A DNA stretch of 64,000 bases. It comes from Candidatus Phytoplasma australasiaticum subsp. taiwanense. Its GTDB lineage: Bacteria > Bacillota_I > Bacilli_A > Acholeplasmatales > Acholeplasmataceae. The notes under the pieces are model-generated. The model was given only the letters and a program-made list of their open reading frames with translations, was not told the origin of the DNA and did no database searches. This document shows, piece by piece, positions 1 through 9,438 of this stretch; the first letter of the stretch is position 1; each line of letters begins with the position of its first letter. A program made the translations under genes and the position numbers. Location: NCBI GenBank assembly GCA_001307505.2, contig CP040925.1, positions 1-64,000 on the forward strand, given 5' to 3'.

Positions 1-1458
1 ATGGCATTGTCGGTAAGACAAGTTTTAGATAAAGTGGTAGAAGAATTGTCTTTAAGGTGCAGTCCGGAAGTTTTTAAAGCTAATTTTATTAATATGAAAA
101 ATCCTTATAAAATAGAAAAAAATACTATTTTTATTTTGGTTAGTGATTTTATTAAAACTAAAATTCTTTTGATGAATTATTTAGATTTAATTCATGAAAT
201 TTCTAAAAAATATTCTGATGCCGACATATTTTTTAAATTTTTGTCTGATGAGGATTTATTATCTAATTCCGATACAAATACTGTTAATAATCCTATAAAA
301 ACAACTGATTCGGATAATAATGTGGATTTATTACATGTCGATCACTCTTATGATTTAAAGGAATTTGAATTAGGTTATAAAGATGATTATTATTCTGGTT
401 TAGAATCTAAGTATAATTTTGATAATTTTGTTACAGGGGAAAGTAATGATTTTACTTTTAGAATTGCTAAAAAAACCGCTAATGAAGAAGTATTATTACG
501 AGCAAATCCTTTATATATTTTTGGAGATGTTGGCTTGGGAAAAACTCATTTAATGCATGCTATAGGTAATTTTATGATTAAAAAAGATCCTCATAAAAAA
601 ATTTTGTATGTTAAAGCCGAAGGATTTATGGAAGAATTTACTTCTAAATTAAAGCAAGATAAAATGGAAGAATTTCATAATAAATATCGAAATTTAGATG
701 TTTTATTAATAGATGATATTCAAATGATGGAAAATGCTAAATATACACAAATAGAATTTTTTAAACTTTTTGATCATTTGAATTCTCAACGAAAACAAAT
801 AGTTATTACTAGTGATAAACCTGTAACCCAGTTAAAAAAAATTATGGGAAGATTAACAAATCGTTTTCAATCAGGATTAATAGGGGATATTAAGAAACCT
901 GATCATCAACATTGTTTAGCTATTATTCAGAAAAAATTGTTAGCAATGCCAAGTAATTTAAGGAATAAATTAAGTATGGAGGTATTGAATTTTATTTCTT
1001 CTCATTTTGGAGATAATATTCGTGAATTAGAAGGAGTTTTGTTGCGTTTACTGAATTATACTCAAATTTATGGATTAGAAATGAATTTAACTAATTCATT
1101 AATCGCTTTAGAACCTTTATTAAAAAATAAAAATAATATTTCTCCCGAAGAAACTGATATTAGAAAAATACAGAAAGTTGTTAGCAGATCTTTTAATATT
1201 AAAGTTAGTGATTTAAATGGTCATTCTAGAGATCCTCAATATTCTTTGCCTCGCGACATAGCTATTTATTTAATCAAAGAGAGAAATAAAATTTCTAATG
1301 AAATGGTGGGATTTTTATTTAATAAGAGGCATTATTCAACTATTTCGAAATCTTATCGCAGAATAAAAAATAAAATTAAAGTGGATCAAAATTTAGAACA
1401 AAATATTCAGAAGATAATGGTAAAGTTAAATAATGATAATCTTACTTTGGAGGGTTAA
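1..1458 (+). CDS. dnaA: Chromosomal replication initiator DnaA
   Basis: 485 residues, close to the usual DnaA length. DnaA is the AAA+ ATPase that binds DnaA boxes and melts the chromosomal origin. A short N-terminal helicase-interaction domain is followed by a low-complexity linker at about residues 85-120. The AAA+ core carries Walker A GDVGLGKT at 175-182 and Walker B LLIDDIQ at about 235-241. The C-terminal helix-turn-helix domain contains the DnaA signature region around SLPRDIAIYLIKER and KRHYSTI. The ATG is the first base of the window, so upstream sequence is not visible. dnaN follows after 11 bases, the usual dnaA-dnaN pair. An origin between the two genes is excluded by the spacing and probably lies upstream of dnaA. 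Confidence 0.98.
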   Translation: MALSVRQVLDKVVEELSLRCSPEVFKANFINMKNPYKIEKNTIFILVSDFIKTKILLMNYLDLIHEISKKYSDADIFFKFLSDEDLLSNSDTNTVNNPIKTTDSDNNVDLLHVDHSYDLKEFELGYKDDYYSGLESKYNFDNFVTGESNDFTFRIAKKTANEEVLLRANPLYIFGDVGLGKTHLMHAIGNFMIKKDPHKKILYVKAEGFMEEFTSKLKQDKMEEFHNKYRNLDVLLIDDIQMMENAKYTQIEFFKLFDHLNSQRKQIVITSDKPVTQLKKIMGRLTNRFQSGLIGDIKKPDHQHCLAIIQKKLLAMPSNLRNKLSMEVLNFISSHFGDNIRELEGVLLRLLNYTQIYGLEMNLTNSLIALEPLLKNKNNISPEETDIRKIQKVVSRSFNIKVSDLNGHSRDPQYSLPRDIAIYLIKERNKISNEMVGFLFNKRHYSTISKSYRRIKNKIKVDQNLEQNIQKIMVKLNNDNLTLEG

Positions 1459-1469
1459 TTCGAATAATT

Positions 1470-2609
1470 ATGCATTTTGAAATTACAAAGGAAGTTTTAT
1501 TACATTCTTTATTACAAATTTATAAAATACTTCCGCCTAAAACTCTTTTTCCTATTTTTCATTATATAAAAATTAAAGCTTTAGATAATGTTTGTTATTT
1601 AGAAGCTATGGATTATAATAAAAATATTCAATTACAAATTAAGGATACTGATTTGGTTGTTAAGCAAAATGGTTCTTTAGTTATTATAGGTAAACATTTA
1701 GTAGATATTATAAAAAAAATTGATTCTTGTTCTTTAGAAATGACTCTTGTCGAAGATTATTTATTATTTATTAATTCTAAAAATTCTGAATATAAATTAA
1801 AAGTAATTGATTTACAACTTTTTCCTCCTGTTAGTTTTGATTTTCAATCTGATAAATTTTTTGCTATTAAAAATGAAATTTTAAAGAAAATTATTAAAGA
1901 GGTTAATGTTGCTGCTTCTCGTGATAAACAACAAAAAACCCTTATGGGAGTTAATTTTATTTATGAAAATTCTCTTTTAAGAGTTTTGGCGACAGATACT
2001 TTTAGAATTGCACAAAAAGAAATATCATTAGATTTGAATTATTTTGATTTCAATATCACTGTTTCTTATAAAAATTTGGAGGAATTATATAAATTATTAG
2101 AGTATCAAAAAGATGAGTTAGTGCATATATCAATTAATCAACAAAAAATGATTTTACGTTGTGATAATTTATTATTTCAAACGACTCTTTTAGAAGGTAA
2201 ATATCCCGCTTGGCCTATTATTAAAGTTAGTTCTTTTCCGTTTTTTGTAAAAATGAATAGATTAGATTGTTTGAAAACTTTAGAAAGAGTTTCTTTAGTA
2301 CTTACCAAAGAGGAAAATATTTTTTCTAATATTATTAGATTATATATTCGATTAGATAATATTATAGAAATTTCGGCTAATAGCGATGAAATTGGTCAAG
2401 CTTCGGAACAATTAAATGCTATTGAGGTTTTTGCTAATGAAAATGTGGAAACTTTTTTAAATGTTCAACATTTAGAAGATATTCTGAAGGTATTTACCGT
2501 AAAAGAATTCAAAATTATTTTTGATAGTTTTGCTACATCTTTTGTTATTTGCAGTGAAGAAGATAAAAGTATGCTTTATTTAGTATTTCCTGTTGTTGGC
2601 CAAAGCTAA
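1470..2609 (+). CDS. dnaN: DNA polymerase III beta subunit (sliding clamp)
   Basis: 379 residues, normal for the beta clamp. The clamp encircles DNA and tethers PolC. Recognition rests on overall three-domain composition, the position directly after dnaA, and clamp-type motifs such as VLATDTFRIAQKE near residue 175 and the hydrophobic C-terminus. A GGAGGG Shine-Dalgarno sequence lies inside the end of dnaA, about 12 bases before the ATG, so the two genes are probably co-transcribed and translationally linked. Confidence 0.95.
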   Translation: MHFEITKEVLLHSLLQIYKILPPKTLFPIFHYIKIKALDNVCYLEAMDYNKNIQLQIKDTDLVVKQNGSLVIIGKHLVDIIKKIDSCSLEMTLVEDYLLFINSKNSEYKLKVIDLQLFPPVSFDFQSDKFFAIKNEILKKIIKEVNVAASRDKQQKTLMGVNFIYENSLLRVLATDTFRIAQKEISLDLNYFDFNITVSYKNLEELYKLLEYQKDELVHISINQQKMILRCDNLLFQTTLLEGKYPAWPIIKVSSFPFFVKMNRLDCLKTLERVSLVLTKEENIFSNIIRLYIRLDNIIEISANSDEIGQASEQLNAIEVFANENVETFLNVQHLEDILKVFTVKEFKIIFDSFATSFVICSEEDKSMLYLVFPVVGQS

Positions 2610-2657
2610 ATCATTAATTTTAAATGTTGAAAAATAAAATAGCGATGATGGTTTAAT

Positions 2658-3905
2658 ATGAATTATTTGAAAAAAAACGACACTCTTATATATGATTTAA
2701 TTTTAAAAGAAAAAAAAAGACAAGAAGAGTGTTTAACGTTAATTGCTTCTGAAAATTTTACATCTCCATCTGTTTTAGAAGCTCAAGGAAGTGTATTAAC
2801 AAATAAATATGCAGAAGGTTATCCTAATAAAAGGTATTATAATGGTTGTTATTATGTTGACGAAATTGAAAAAATAGCTATTTTAAGGGCTCAGAAATTG
2901 TTTAATGCTAGGTATGTTAATGTTCAACCTCATTCAGGAACTCAAGCTAATATGGCTGTTTTACAAGCTTTATTAAAACCAAATGATGTTATTTTAGGTA
3001 TGTCTTTGGATGCAGGAGGTCATTTGACTCATGGTTCTGTTTTAAGTTTTTCTGGTATTTTTTTTCGTTCTTTTGGTTATAATGTTTCCCCAAAAACAGA
3101 AATTATTGATTATGATAATGTTCTTAAAATAGCTTATCAAGTAAAACCTAAATTAATAATAGCTGGAGCTTCTTCTTATTCCAGAAAGATTGATTTTGTG
3201 AAGTTTCGTCAAATAGCTAATAAAGTTAATGCTTATTTAATGGCGGATATTGCTCATATAGCTGGATTAATAGTAAGCAATTTGCATCCTTGTCCTTTAA
3301 TGGCTAAAGCTGATGTAGTTACTTCTACCACGCATAAAACCCTTAGAGGTCCTAGAGGAGGGATTATTTTAACTAATAATTTAGAAATTCATAATAAAAT
3401 TAGTAAAGGTATTTTTCCAGGAACACAAGGGGGACCTTTAATGCATACTATTGCTGCTAAAGCAGTTGCCTTTCAAGAAGCTTTAAAAGATGATTTTATA
3501 TTATATCAAAAACAAGTAGTTAAGAATGCTTTTGCTTTAGCTAAACGTTTATCTTTTTTAGGTTATCGTGTAATTAGTGGCGCTACAGAAAATCATTTGT
3601 TAATGATTGATGTTACTTATAATAATTCAAATTTAAATGGTAAAATTGTTGCAGACGTTTTACAAAAAGTTAATATTATAGTTAATAAAAATTTTATTCC
3701 TTTTGATAAAAATAAAGGTTTTTGTCCTTCGGGGATTAGATTAGGTACTGCTGCTATGACTACTAGAGGTTTTAAAGAAGCTGAATTTATTAAAGTAGCT
3801 GATATGATAAATTATGCTTTACAAAATTATAAAAATGATATGATTCTCGATCAAATAAAGAAAGAAGTTTTATTATTAATTATTAAATTTCCTTTATATC
3901 ATTAA
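2658..3905 (+). CDS. glyA: Serine hydroxymethyltransferase
   Basis: 415 residues, full length. A PLP enzyme interconverting serine and glycine and charging tetrahydrofolate with one-carbon units for thymidylate and formyl-Met synthesis. Family motifs include ECLTLIASENFTSPSV near the N-terminus, NVQPHSGTQAN, ADIAHIAGL, and the PLP-lysine motif TSTTHKTLRGPRGG. It lies 48 bases downstream of dnaN on the same strand. Folate one-carbon metabolism is among the few biosynthetic capacities phytoplasmas keep. Confidence 0.97.
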   Translation: MNYLKKNDTLIYDLILKEKKRQEECLTLIASENFTSPSVLEAQGSVLTNKYAEGYPNKRYYNGCYYVDEIEKIAILRAQKLFNARYVNVQPHSGTQANMAVLQALLKPNDVILGMSLDAGGHLTHGSVLSFSGIFFRSFGYNVSPKTEIIDYDNVLKIAYQVKPKLIIAGASSYSRKIDFVKFRQIANKVNAYLMADIAHIAGLIVSNLHPCPLMAKADVVTSTTHKTLRGPRGGIILTNNLEIHNKISKGIFPGTQGGPLMHTIAAKAVAFQEALKDDFILYQKQVVKNAFALAKRLSFLGYRVISGATENHLLMIDVTYNNSNLNGKIVADVLQKVNIIVNKNFIPFDKNKGFCPSGIRLGTAAMTTRGFKEAEFIKVADMINYALQNYKNDMILDQIKKEVLLLIIKFPLYH

Positions 3906-4081
3906 AAATGATTATAGTATTTGATTTTATTAAATTTTAATTTAATTTTTATTTTTTAATTAAATCTCTTTAATATGTTAAAATGTATTAGTAAATATTT
4001 TTGGAAAATTTTAATTATTGATATTATTTATATTTAACTTGTAAAAAAATATTATTTATTTATTTGGAAAGGATTTAATTT

Positions 4082-4315
4082 ATGAAAAAGAATATTCAAC
4101 ATCCCAATTTTTATGAAATCGAAGTTTCTTGTGCTACTTGTCATAAAAAACATAAAATAGGGACTACTGTGCAAAAGATCAAAATTGAAACTTGTTCTAA
4201 TTGTCATTCTTTTTATACTAATTCTCAATCTTTTGTAACAGTGGCTGGTAGAATTGATAAATTTTATAAACGTTATGGAAAATCCTCAGTTAAAAAAGAT
4301 GAAAAATCAAATTAA
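4082..4315 (+). CDS. rpmE: 50S ribosomal protein L31 (bL31)
   Basis: 77 residues. Two CxxC pairs, CATC and CSNC, form the zinc-binding type of bL31, and the conserved C-terminal segment includes GRIDKFYKRYG. A strong GGAAAGG ribosome binding site at 4066-4072 lies nine bases before the ATG. tdk follows closely, as in several Firmicutes (rpmE-tdk). Confidence 0.95.
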   Translation: MKKNIQHPNFYEIEVSCATCHKKHKIGTTVQKIKIETCSNCHSFYTNSQSFVTVAGRIDKFYKRYGKSSVKKDEKSN

Positions 4316-4350
4316 TTGATATTGATTTGCATAGAAAGGTTATCTTTATA

Positions 4351-4932
4351 ATGATGGTGGTAGATGAAGAAGGTTTTGTTGAAGTTATTTGTGGTCCGAT
4401 GTTTTCAGGTAAAACAACTGAATTAATTAAACGCATTAATTTTTTAAAAACTTTGCAATTACAATTTTTAGTTTTTAAACCATTTATTGATAATCGTTAT
4501 TCATGTAAAAGCGAGTTAATTAATCATAATTTAGAAACAGTTCCTGCTATTTTAATTCATCAAAGTAAAGAAATTTTTAATTTTATAAAACCTGGGGTTG
4601 ATGTTATCATTATTGATGAAGCTCAATTTTTAGATTCTGAAATTGAAAAAATTATTAATGATTTATCCTATAAAGGTATACGTATTATTATAGCTGGTTT
4701 AGAATTAGATTTTCGTGGTAGACCATTTGGTTCTATGCCATATTTGTTATCTATTGCTGATAGAGTTACTAAATATAGATCTTATTGTTTTATTTGTGGT
4801 AAAAAAGCATCTCGTACTCAAAGAATTTATTCTAATTTAAAAGATAAGTTTACACATGAAGAAGAACCAGTAATTTTAGTAGGCGGTAAAGATTATCATG
4901 AACCTTGTTGTCGTAAATGTCATAAGTTTTAA
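4351..4932 (+). CDS. tdk: Thymidine kinase
   Basis: About 193 residues from the ATG at 4351. An upstream in-frame TTG at 4327 exists, but AGAAAGG at 4333-4339 sits at the right distance only for the ATG. The enzyme phosphorylates thymidine for dTTP salvage, expected in an obligate parasite. Visible motifs are the P-loop GPMFSGKTTE, the Walker B-like IIIDEAQF, the lasso-region FRGRPFGSM, and the zinc cysteines CFICGKKA and CCRKCH. It forms a unit with rpmE and tadA. Confidence 0.95.
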   Translation: MMVVDEEGFVEVICGPMFSGKTTELIKRINFLKTLQLQFLVFKPFIDNRYSCKSELINHNLETVPAILIHQSKEIFNFIKPGVDVIIIDEAQFLDSEIEKIINDLSYKGIRIIIAGLELDFRGRPFGSMPYLLSIADRVTKYRSYCFICGKKASRTQRIYSNLKDKFTHEEEPVILVGGKDYHEPCCRKCHKF

Positions 4933-4974
4933 TTTATTTTTATAATAATATTTATTTTAAGTTTGAATGTGGTT

Positions 4975-5442
4975 ATGAAAAAAAAACATTTTTGGTTTAT
5001 GCAAGAAGCTTTTATTGAAGCTAAAAAAGCTTTTGAAAAGGGAGAAGTTCCTGTAGGTGCTGTTGCGGTAATAGATGATAAAATTGTAGCTAGAGCTCAT
5101 AATAATACAGAAAATAGTCAATTATTTTTTAGTCATGCAGAATTTTTAGTTCTTATAGAAGTTAATCGCCAATTAAGAAGTTATCGAATGAATATGGTAA
5201 ATATTTATGTTACTTTAGAGCCTTGTATGATGTGTTTCGGAGCTTTAATTCAATCTCGGGTTAATAAAATTTATTATAGTGCTTCTAATATTAATTTTAA
5301 TTTTTATAATAATTTTTTGTATACTTACAATAATTTAAAATATCATGAAAAATTTGTTAAATTATTTATTTTTGAATCAGAAAGTCAGAATATTTTGAGA
5401 AAATTTTTTGCTAATTTAAGATACAAACAGTCTTATAATTGA
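4975..5442 (+). CDS. tadA: tRNA-specific adenosine deaminase TadA
   Basis: About 155 residues from the ATG at 4975; a TTG at 4963 is also in frame and neither has a clear ribosome binding site. TadA deaminates A34 of tRNA-Arg(ACG) to inosine. The catalytic zinc motifs are SHAEFLV (HAE) and LEPCMMCFGAL (PCxxC), with GEVPVGAVAV near the N-terminus. The SRP RNA gene follows directly, as tadA and the SRP RNA neighbour each other in Bacillus. That context supports TadA rather than another cytidine-deaminase-fold enzyme. Confidence 0.93.
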   Translation: MKKKHFWFMQEAFIEAKKAFEKGEVPVGAVAVIDDKIVARAHNNTENSQLFFSHAEFLVLIEVNRQLRSYRMNMVNIYVTLEPCMMCFGALIQSRVNKIYYSASNINFNFYNNFLYTYNNLKYHEKFVKLFIFESESQNILRKFFANLRYKQSYN

Positions 5443-5512
5443 TTTTTTTGATGTATAATAATTGGCGTAATGGTTTTTTAATTTTTTTAATTATAATTTA
5501 ATAATTTTTTTT

Positions 5513-5603
5513 AAAAATCACCATTCAATGTTAATTAAAATGAATTTGATCAGGTCTTAATTGAAGCAGTCATAAATTTTATTGCATGTGGATGGTGATT
5601 TTT
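5513..5603 (+). ncRNA. ffs: 4.5S signal recognition particle RNA
   Basis: A 91-base element whose ends pair perfectly (AAAAATCACCAT with ATGGTGATTTTT). At the apex it carries the SRP domain IV core ATCAGGTC...TGAAGCAGTCAT, matching the conserved ...CAGGUC-loop-GAAGCAG symmetric loop that binds Ffh. The apical tetraloop appears to be TAAT/TTAA rather than GGAA. A TATAAT at 5492-5497 could be the -10 box. The position just after tadA matches the Firmicutes arrangement. The 3' end is followed by a T run inside the closing stem. Confidence 0.88.
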
Positions 5604-5678
5604 AAGAAAAATTGTTATATAATTTATATATAAAGATAATTTAATTTTTAATAAAAAAATAGGAATAGGTTTAATAAT

Positions 5679-6314
5679 TTGAGTTTTAATTTGTGGGATA
5701 AAAATAAATTTCAACTTTTGCCTTTAGTTTTTGATTCTGTAAAAGGTGATCCTTTTTATGAGGATTTATATGAATTTGATCAAAAAAAGGTTAAAATTCA
5801 ATTTTATGATTTGAAGCAAAATGAATATCAAGATAGTTTTATTAAATTAAATCAATACGTCATTTGGACTTTAAAAGATCATGTTTATCGAGTTTTTATA
5901 GATAAATCTTATTATCAAAAATTTGATATTTTATATCAACCTAAGGTTAATATTTTTTTTATTAAATATATTTTTTCTTCTTTAAAAACTTATAATTCTA
6001 TTCTATTAAGTAGATACTTTTATATGTTATGCGGATTTTTATTTTATATAATTAATACTATTGTATGTTTTAAATTATCTTTATTTTTAGGTAATTTAAA
6101 ATTATTTTTAATATTTTTGTTTTTTTTATTATTTTTAACTTTCTCTTTTTGTTTGATTAAATATCAAAATAATCTTTTCTTGAAGAAGAAACAAAAATTA
6201 TTACAAGAATTTAAAAATAATGTTGAAATATTACTAGGTAAAGAAAAAACGGAAAAAATTTTATTAGAACATCAAGAATATTTAAATTTTATATCAAATA
6301 AAAACAAAAAATGA
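5679..6314 (+). CDS. Conserved-looking hypothetical membrane protein
   Basis: I do not recognise a family. 211 residues, apparently starting at TTG 5679 with AGGAATAGG about 12 bases upstream. The first ~110 residues are soluble and rich in aromatic and acidic residues. Two closely spaced hydrophobic segments follow at about 113-135 and 138-160, then a basic, coiled-coil-prone C-terminus of about 50 residues. The topology suggests both ends lie on the same side of the membrane. It lies between the SRP RNA and mnmG without overlap. A TATAAT-like box near 5617 could serve it. Confidence 0.7.
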   Translation: MSFNLWDKNKFQLLPLVFDSVKGDPFYEDLYEFDQKKVKIQFYDLKQNEYQDSFIKLNQYVIWTLKDHVYRVFIDKSYYQKFDILYQPKVNIFFIKYIFSSLKTYNSILLSRYFYMLCGFLFYIINTIVCFKLSLFLGNLKLFLIFLFFLLFLTFSFCLIKYQNNLFLKKKQKLLQEFKNNVEILLGKEKTEKILLEHQEYLNFISNKNKK

Positions 6315-6383
6315 AGAAATTTATTATTTTTATTAGAGATTTAATTTAAAAAATGACAATTATTTCAGAAAGGTATGCTGGAA

Positions 6384-8240
6384 ATGAAATATTACCAAAG
6401 TATTGTAGTCGGTGGTGGTCATGCCGGTGTAGAAGCTGCTTTAGCTTTAGCAAAACAATCGCATAAAACTTTATTAATCACTGGCAATTTACAACAAATA
6501 GCATCTTTACCTTGTAATCCTTCTATAGGTGGCCCGGCTAAAGGTGTTGTTGTTAGAGAAATTGATGCTTTAGGTGGTATCATGGGTAAAGCTGCTGATA
6601 TTTGTCAAATTCAAATGAAAATGCTTAATACTTCTAAAGGTCCAGCTGTAAGGAGTTTAAGAGCCCAAATAGATAAAATTAAATATCCTATGTTTATTTT
6701 AGAAACGCTTAAAAAAACTCTTAACTTAACTTTAATGGAGGCTTTAGTAGAACATTTAATTATTCCAGAAAATGACTTATGTGTTAAGGGAGTAAAATTA
6801 ACTCATGGTGAAGTTATCTATAGTGATATCGTTATCTTAACTACAGGAACTTATTTAACAAGTAAAATTTTAATAGGTTCTCAAGTTATCAATTCGGGTC
6901 CTAATAAAGCTCCTACTACTTATAACATAAGTAAACAATTAATAAAATTTGGAATGGAAGTTATTCGCTTGAAAACAGGCACTCCGCCGAGAGTTCATAA
7001 AGATACTATAGATTATACTCAAACTGTTGAACAATCAGGTGATAAAGTTTTACAAACTTTTAGTTCTCCTCCAGTTATTGATAATTTAGGTGTACAGAAA
7101 TTATGTTTTTTAACGCATACTAATGAAAATACTCATCAATTAATTCGTCAAAATTTACATAAATCAGCTATGTATAGTGGTTATGTTTGTAGCTCTGGTC
7201 CTCGTTATTGTCCTTCTATAGAAGATAAAATAGTACGATTTTATGATAAAAATAGACATCAATTATTCATTGAGCCTGAAAGTTTGTTATCTGATGAGAT
7301 GTATTTACAAGGACTTTCTATGAGTATGCCTGCCGAAGTACAAGAAAAAATTTTAAAAACTATTCCAGCTTTTTCAAAAGCAAAAATTATTAAATATGCT
7401 TATGCTATTGAATATGATGCTTTTAATCCTAATCAACTTTTTCATACTTTAGAAAGTAAAAAAATTAAAAATTTATTTTTGGCTGGTCAAATTAATGGTA
7501 CTAGTGGTTATGAAGAAGCTGCTTGTCAAGGATTAATTGCAGGAATTAATGCCGCTTTAAAACTAAAAAATAAATCTCCTTTTATATTAAAACGAAATGA
7601 AGCTTATATTGGTGTTTTAATTGATGATTTAATTAATAAGGGAACGTATGAACCATATCGTTTATTAACTTCTAGAGCTGAATTCCGTTTATTATTACGG
7701 CATGATAATGCAGATTTAAGGTTAATGCCTTATGGTTTTAAATTTGGATTGATTGATCATAAAACTTTTGATTGGTTAAAAAACAAGCAAATGCAAATCA
7801 ATTATTTAAAAGAAAAGTTACATAATTTTTATTTGGATGCGGATAGTTTATATAAATTTAACATTAATTCTGATTCTCGTCGTATTAGTTTATATCAGTT
7901 ATTAAAAAGATCTGATTTAAAAGAAGATATTTTAAATAATTTTTTTGCATCTCAATATTCTGTTGATGTTTTAGAACAAGTGGGTATTCAAATTAAATAT
8001 GAAGATTATATTTTAAAATCAGAAAAAGAAGTTAAAAAAAATTCTCATTTAGAAGAAAAAGTTATACCTAATAATATTGATTATAAAATTATTAAAAACC
8101 TATCTCAAGAAGCTAAAGAAAAATTAACTAAAATTAAACCTTTTAATATAGCTCAAGCTTCACGTATTTCTGGAGTTAATCCTGTTGATATTAATATTTT
8201 ATTAATTTATTTGCAAAAGTATAGTGATTCTCATGTATAA
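6384..8240 (+). CDS. mnmG: tRNA uridine-5-carboxymethylaminomethyl(34) synthesis protein MnmG (GidA)
   Basis: About 618 residues. An ATG at 6375 is only one base from AGAAAGG (6367-6373), so the second in-frame ATG at 6384, ten bases downstream, is the better start. MnmG is the FAD subunit that works with MnmE to modify U34 of tRNAs reading NNA/NNG codons. It shows the dinucleotide-binding motif [45 protein letters not shown] and the [16 protein letters not shown] block. Its partner mnmE lies near 46-49 kb and is interrupted by introns. rsmG overlaps its 3' end. Confidence 0.97.
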   Translation: MKYYQSIVVGGGHAGVEAALALAKQSHKTLLITGNLQQIASLPCNPSIGGPAKGVVVREIDALGGIMGKAADICQIQMKMLNTSKGPAVRSLRAQIDKIKYPMFILETLKKTLNLTLMEALVEHLIIPENDLCVKGVKLTHGEVIYSDIVILTTGTYLTSKILIGSQVINSGPNKAPTTYNISKQLIKFGMEVIRLKTGTPPRVHKDTIDYTQTVEQSGDKVLQTFSSPPVIDNLGVQKLCFLTHTNENTHQLIRQNLHKSAMYSGYVCSSGPRYCPSIEDKIVRFYDKNRHQLFIEPESLLSDEMYLQGLSMSMPAEVQEKILKTIPAFSKAKIIKYAYAIEYDAFNPNQLFHTLESKKIKNLFLAGQINGTSGYEEAACQGLIAGINAALKLKNKSPFILKRNEAYIGVLIDDLINKGTYEPYRLLTSRAEFRLLLRHDNADLRLMPYGFKFGLIDHKTFDWLKNKQMQINYLKEKLHNFYLDADSLYKFNINSDSRRISLYQLLKRSDLKEDILNNFFASQYSVDVLEQVGIQIKYEDYILKSEKEVKKNSHLEEKVIPNNIDYKIIKNLSQEAKEKLTKIKPFNIAQASRISGVNPVDINILLIYLQKYSDSHV

Positions 8241-8850
8241 ATTCGAGTTACAAAAGAAATTCAAATTAAACCAGTTACAAATGATGCAATTTGATAAATA
8301 TTCTATTTGTTTGCGGCATTTCAATAATAAAATGAATTTAACTTCAATATTAGAACCAGATTTAATATATATTAAACATTTTTATGATTCTTTGTTGGTT
8401 TCTTCTTTAGTTCGTTTTGATCAAATTAATTCTTTGTGTGATATAGGTACAGGAGCAGGTTTTCCAGGAATCCCTTTAAAAATTTTATTTCCTCATTTAA
8501 ATTTATTTTTAATTGAATCTTCATATAAAAAAACTATTTTTTTAAATTTTTTAGTTAAAGAATTATCTTTGCAAAATGTTTATATTTATCATCAAAAAGT
8601 AGAAAAACATAATTTTCGATATGATTATCTTATAACTAGAGCTTTAGGAAAATTAAACGTTATTTTAAATTTAATTTATCCATTATTAAATGTTAAAGGT
8701 AGTTTTATTGTTATGAAAGGTCCTAATTATCGTCAAGAGTTTATAAATGATAAAGTTTTTGATAAATTTCAATTAAAAGATAAACATGTTATTGTTTTAC
8801 CTAATCAATTGGGAACTAGAGTAAATTTATTATTTAATAAATTAATTTAA
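8233..8850 (+). CDS. rsmG: 16S rRNA (guanine(527)-N7)-methyltransferase RsmG (GidB)
   Basis: About 205 residues from the ATG at 8233; a GTG at 8224 is in frame. It overlaps the mnmG end by eight bases, implying translational coupling. It is a SAM-dependent methyltransferase acting on 16S rRNA. The SAM motif [16 protein letters not shown] lies near residue 75, LIESSYKK follows, and ITRALGKL is the downstream family motif. mnmG-rsmG adjacency is the classic gidAB pair. Confidence 0.95.
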   Translation: MYKFELQKKFKLNQLQMMQFDKYSICLRHFNNKMNLTSILEPDLIYIKHFYDSLLVSSLVRFDQINSLCDIGTGAGFPGIPLKILFPHLNLFLIESSYKKTIFLNFLVKELSLQNVYIYHQKVEKHNFRYDYLITRALGKLNVILNLIYPLLNVKGSFIVMKGPNYRQEFINDKVFDKFQLKDKHVIVLPNQLGTRVNLLFNKLI

Positions 8851-9438
8851 TTTGATTTTTGTTTGTTAATTATGATTTAGAATTTATAATTATCAATATA
8901 TTTGGTTAATATATAATTTTTGTTGATTTTAGTTAATATTTTATCTTATTATTTAAATTTAATTTTTGTAATTATTATCTTTGGTTGTAAATTGAATTAT
9001 TTGATTATAATATTTTAATTCAAATAGGAAGCACAGATATATAATGATAAAATTTAATCGACAAAATTTAGATATTTGTAATCAGTGTATTGGTTTTATT
9101 TTAAATAAATTTATTATTATTTTTAATATTTTTAAATGGGATTTTGGAATAATTTTAGTTGTTCGCTCCGGTTATATCTAGTTAATTTTTGTTTGATTAA
9201 ATAAATTTTAATTTTTTATGAAAAATTTATTTTTAATTTAAGATTTATTTTTACATTCTTTAAGATTTATGAAATTTATTTATTTTTTTATTAATTATTT
9301 TATGTTTTATGTTCGTTTAAAAATAATTTAAGTAATTTCTCGATTGTATTTGATATTGATTAAGATACATTTAGTTATTATCATCATTTATTTATTATTT
9401 TTTATTCGAAAACAGAAAAGGATTAATATAGAATTTTC
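8851..9438. other. 588-base AT-rich intergenic region
   Basis: No gene of convincing size. The only item noted is a 45-codon ORF at 9044-9181 (+) preceded by AGGAAG. Its hydrophobic middle (FILNKFIIIFNIF) loosely recalls phytoplasma signal-peptide relics, but coding status is unsupported. An AAAAGGA ribosome binding site for the next gene closes the region. Confidence 0.5.
9044..9181 (+). CDS. Possible 45-residue small ORF, doubtful
   Basis: ATG at 9044, about 13 bases after AGGAAG, with stop TAG at 9179. It begins MIKFNRQN, has a short hydrophobic stretch and ends VVRSGYI. It could be a remnant of a secreted-protein leader or a chance ORF. No family recognised. Confidence 0.2.
   Translation: MIKFNRQNLDICNQCIGFILNKFIIIFNIFKWDFGIILVVRSGYI

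Noticed and set aside
1459-1469. Replication origin between dnaA and dnaN
   Set aside because: Only 11 bases, no DnaA boxes; origin more likely upstream of the window start.
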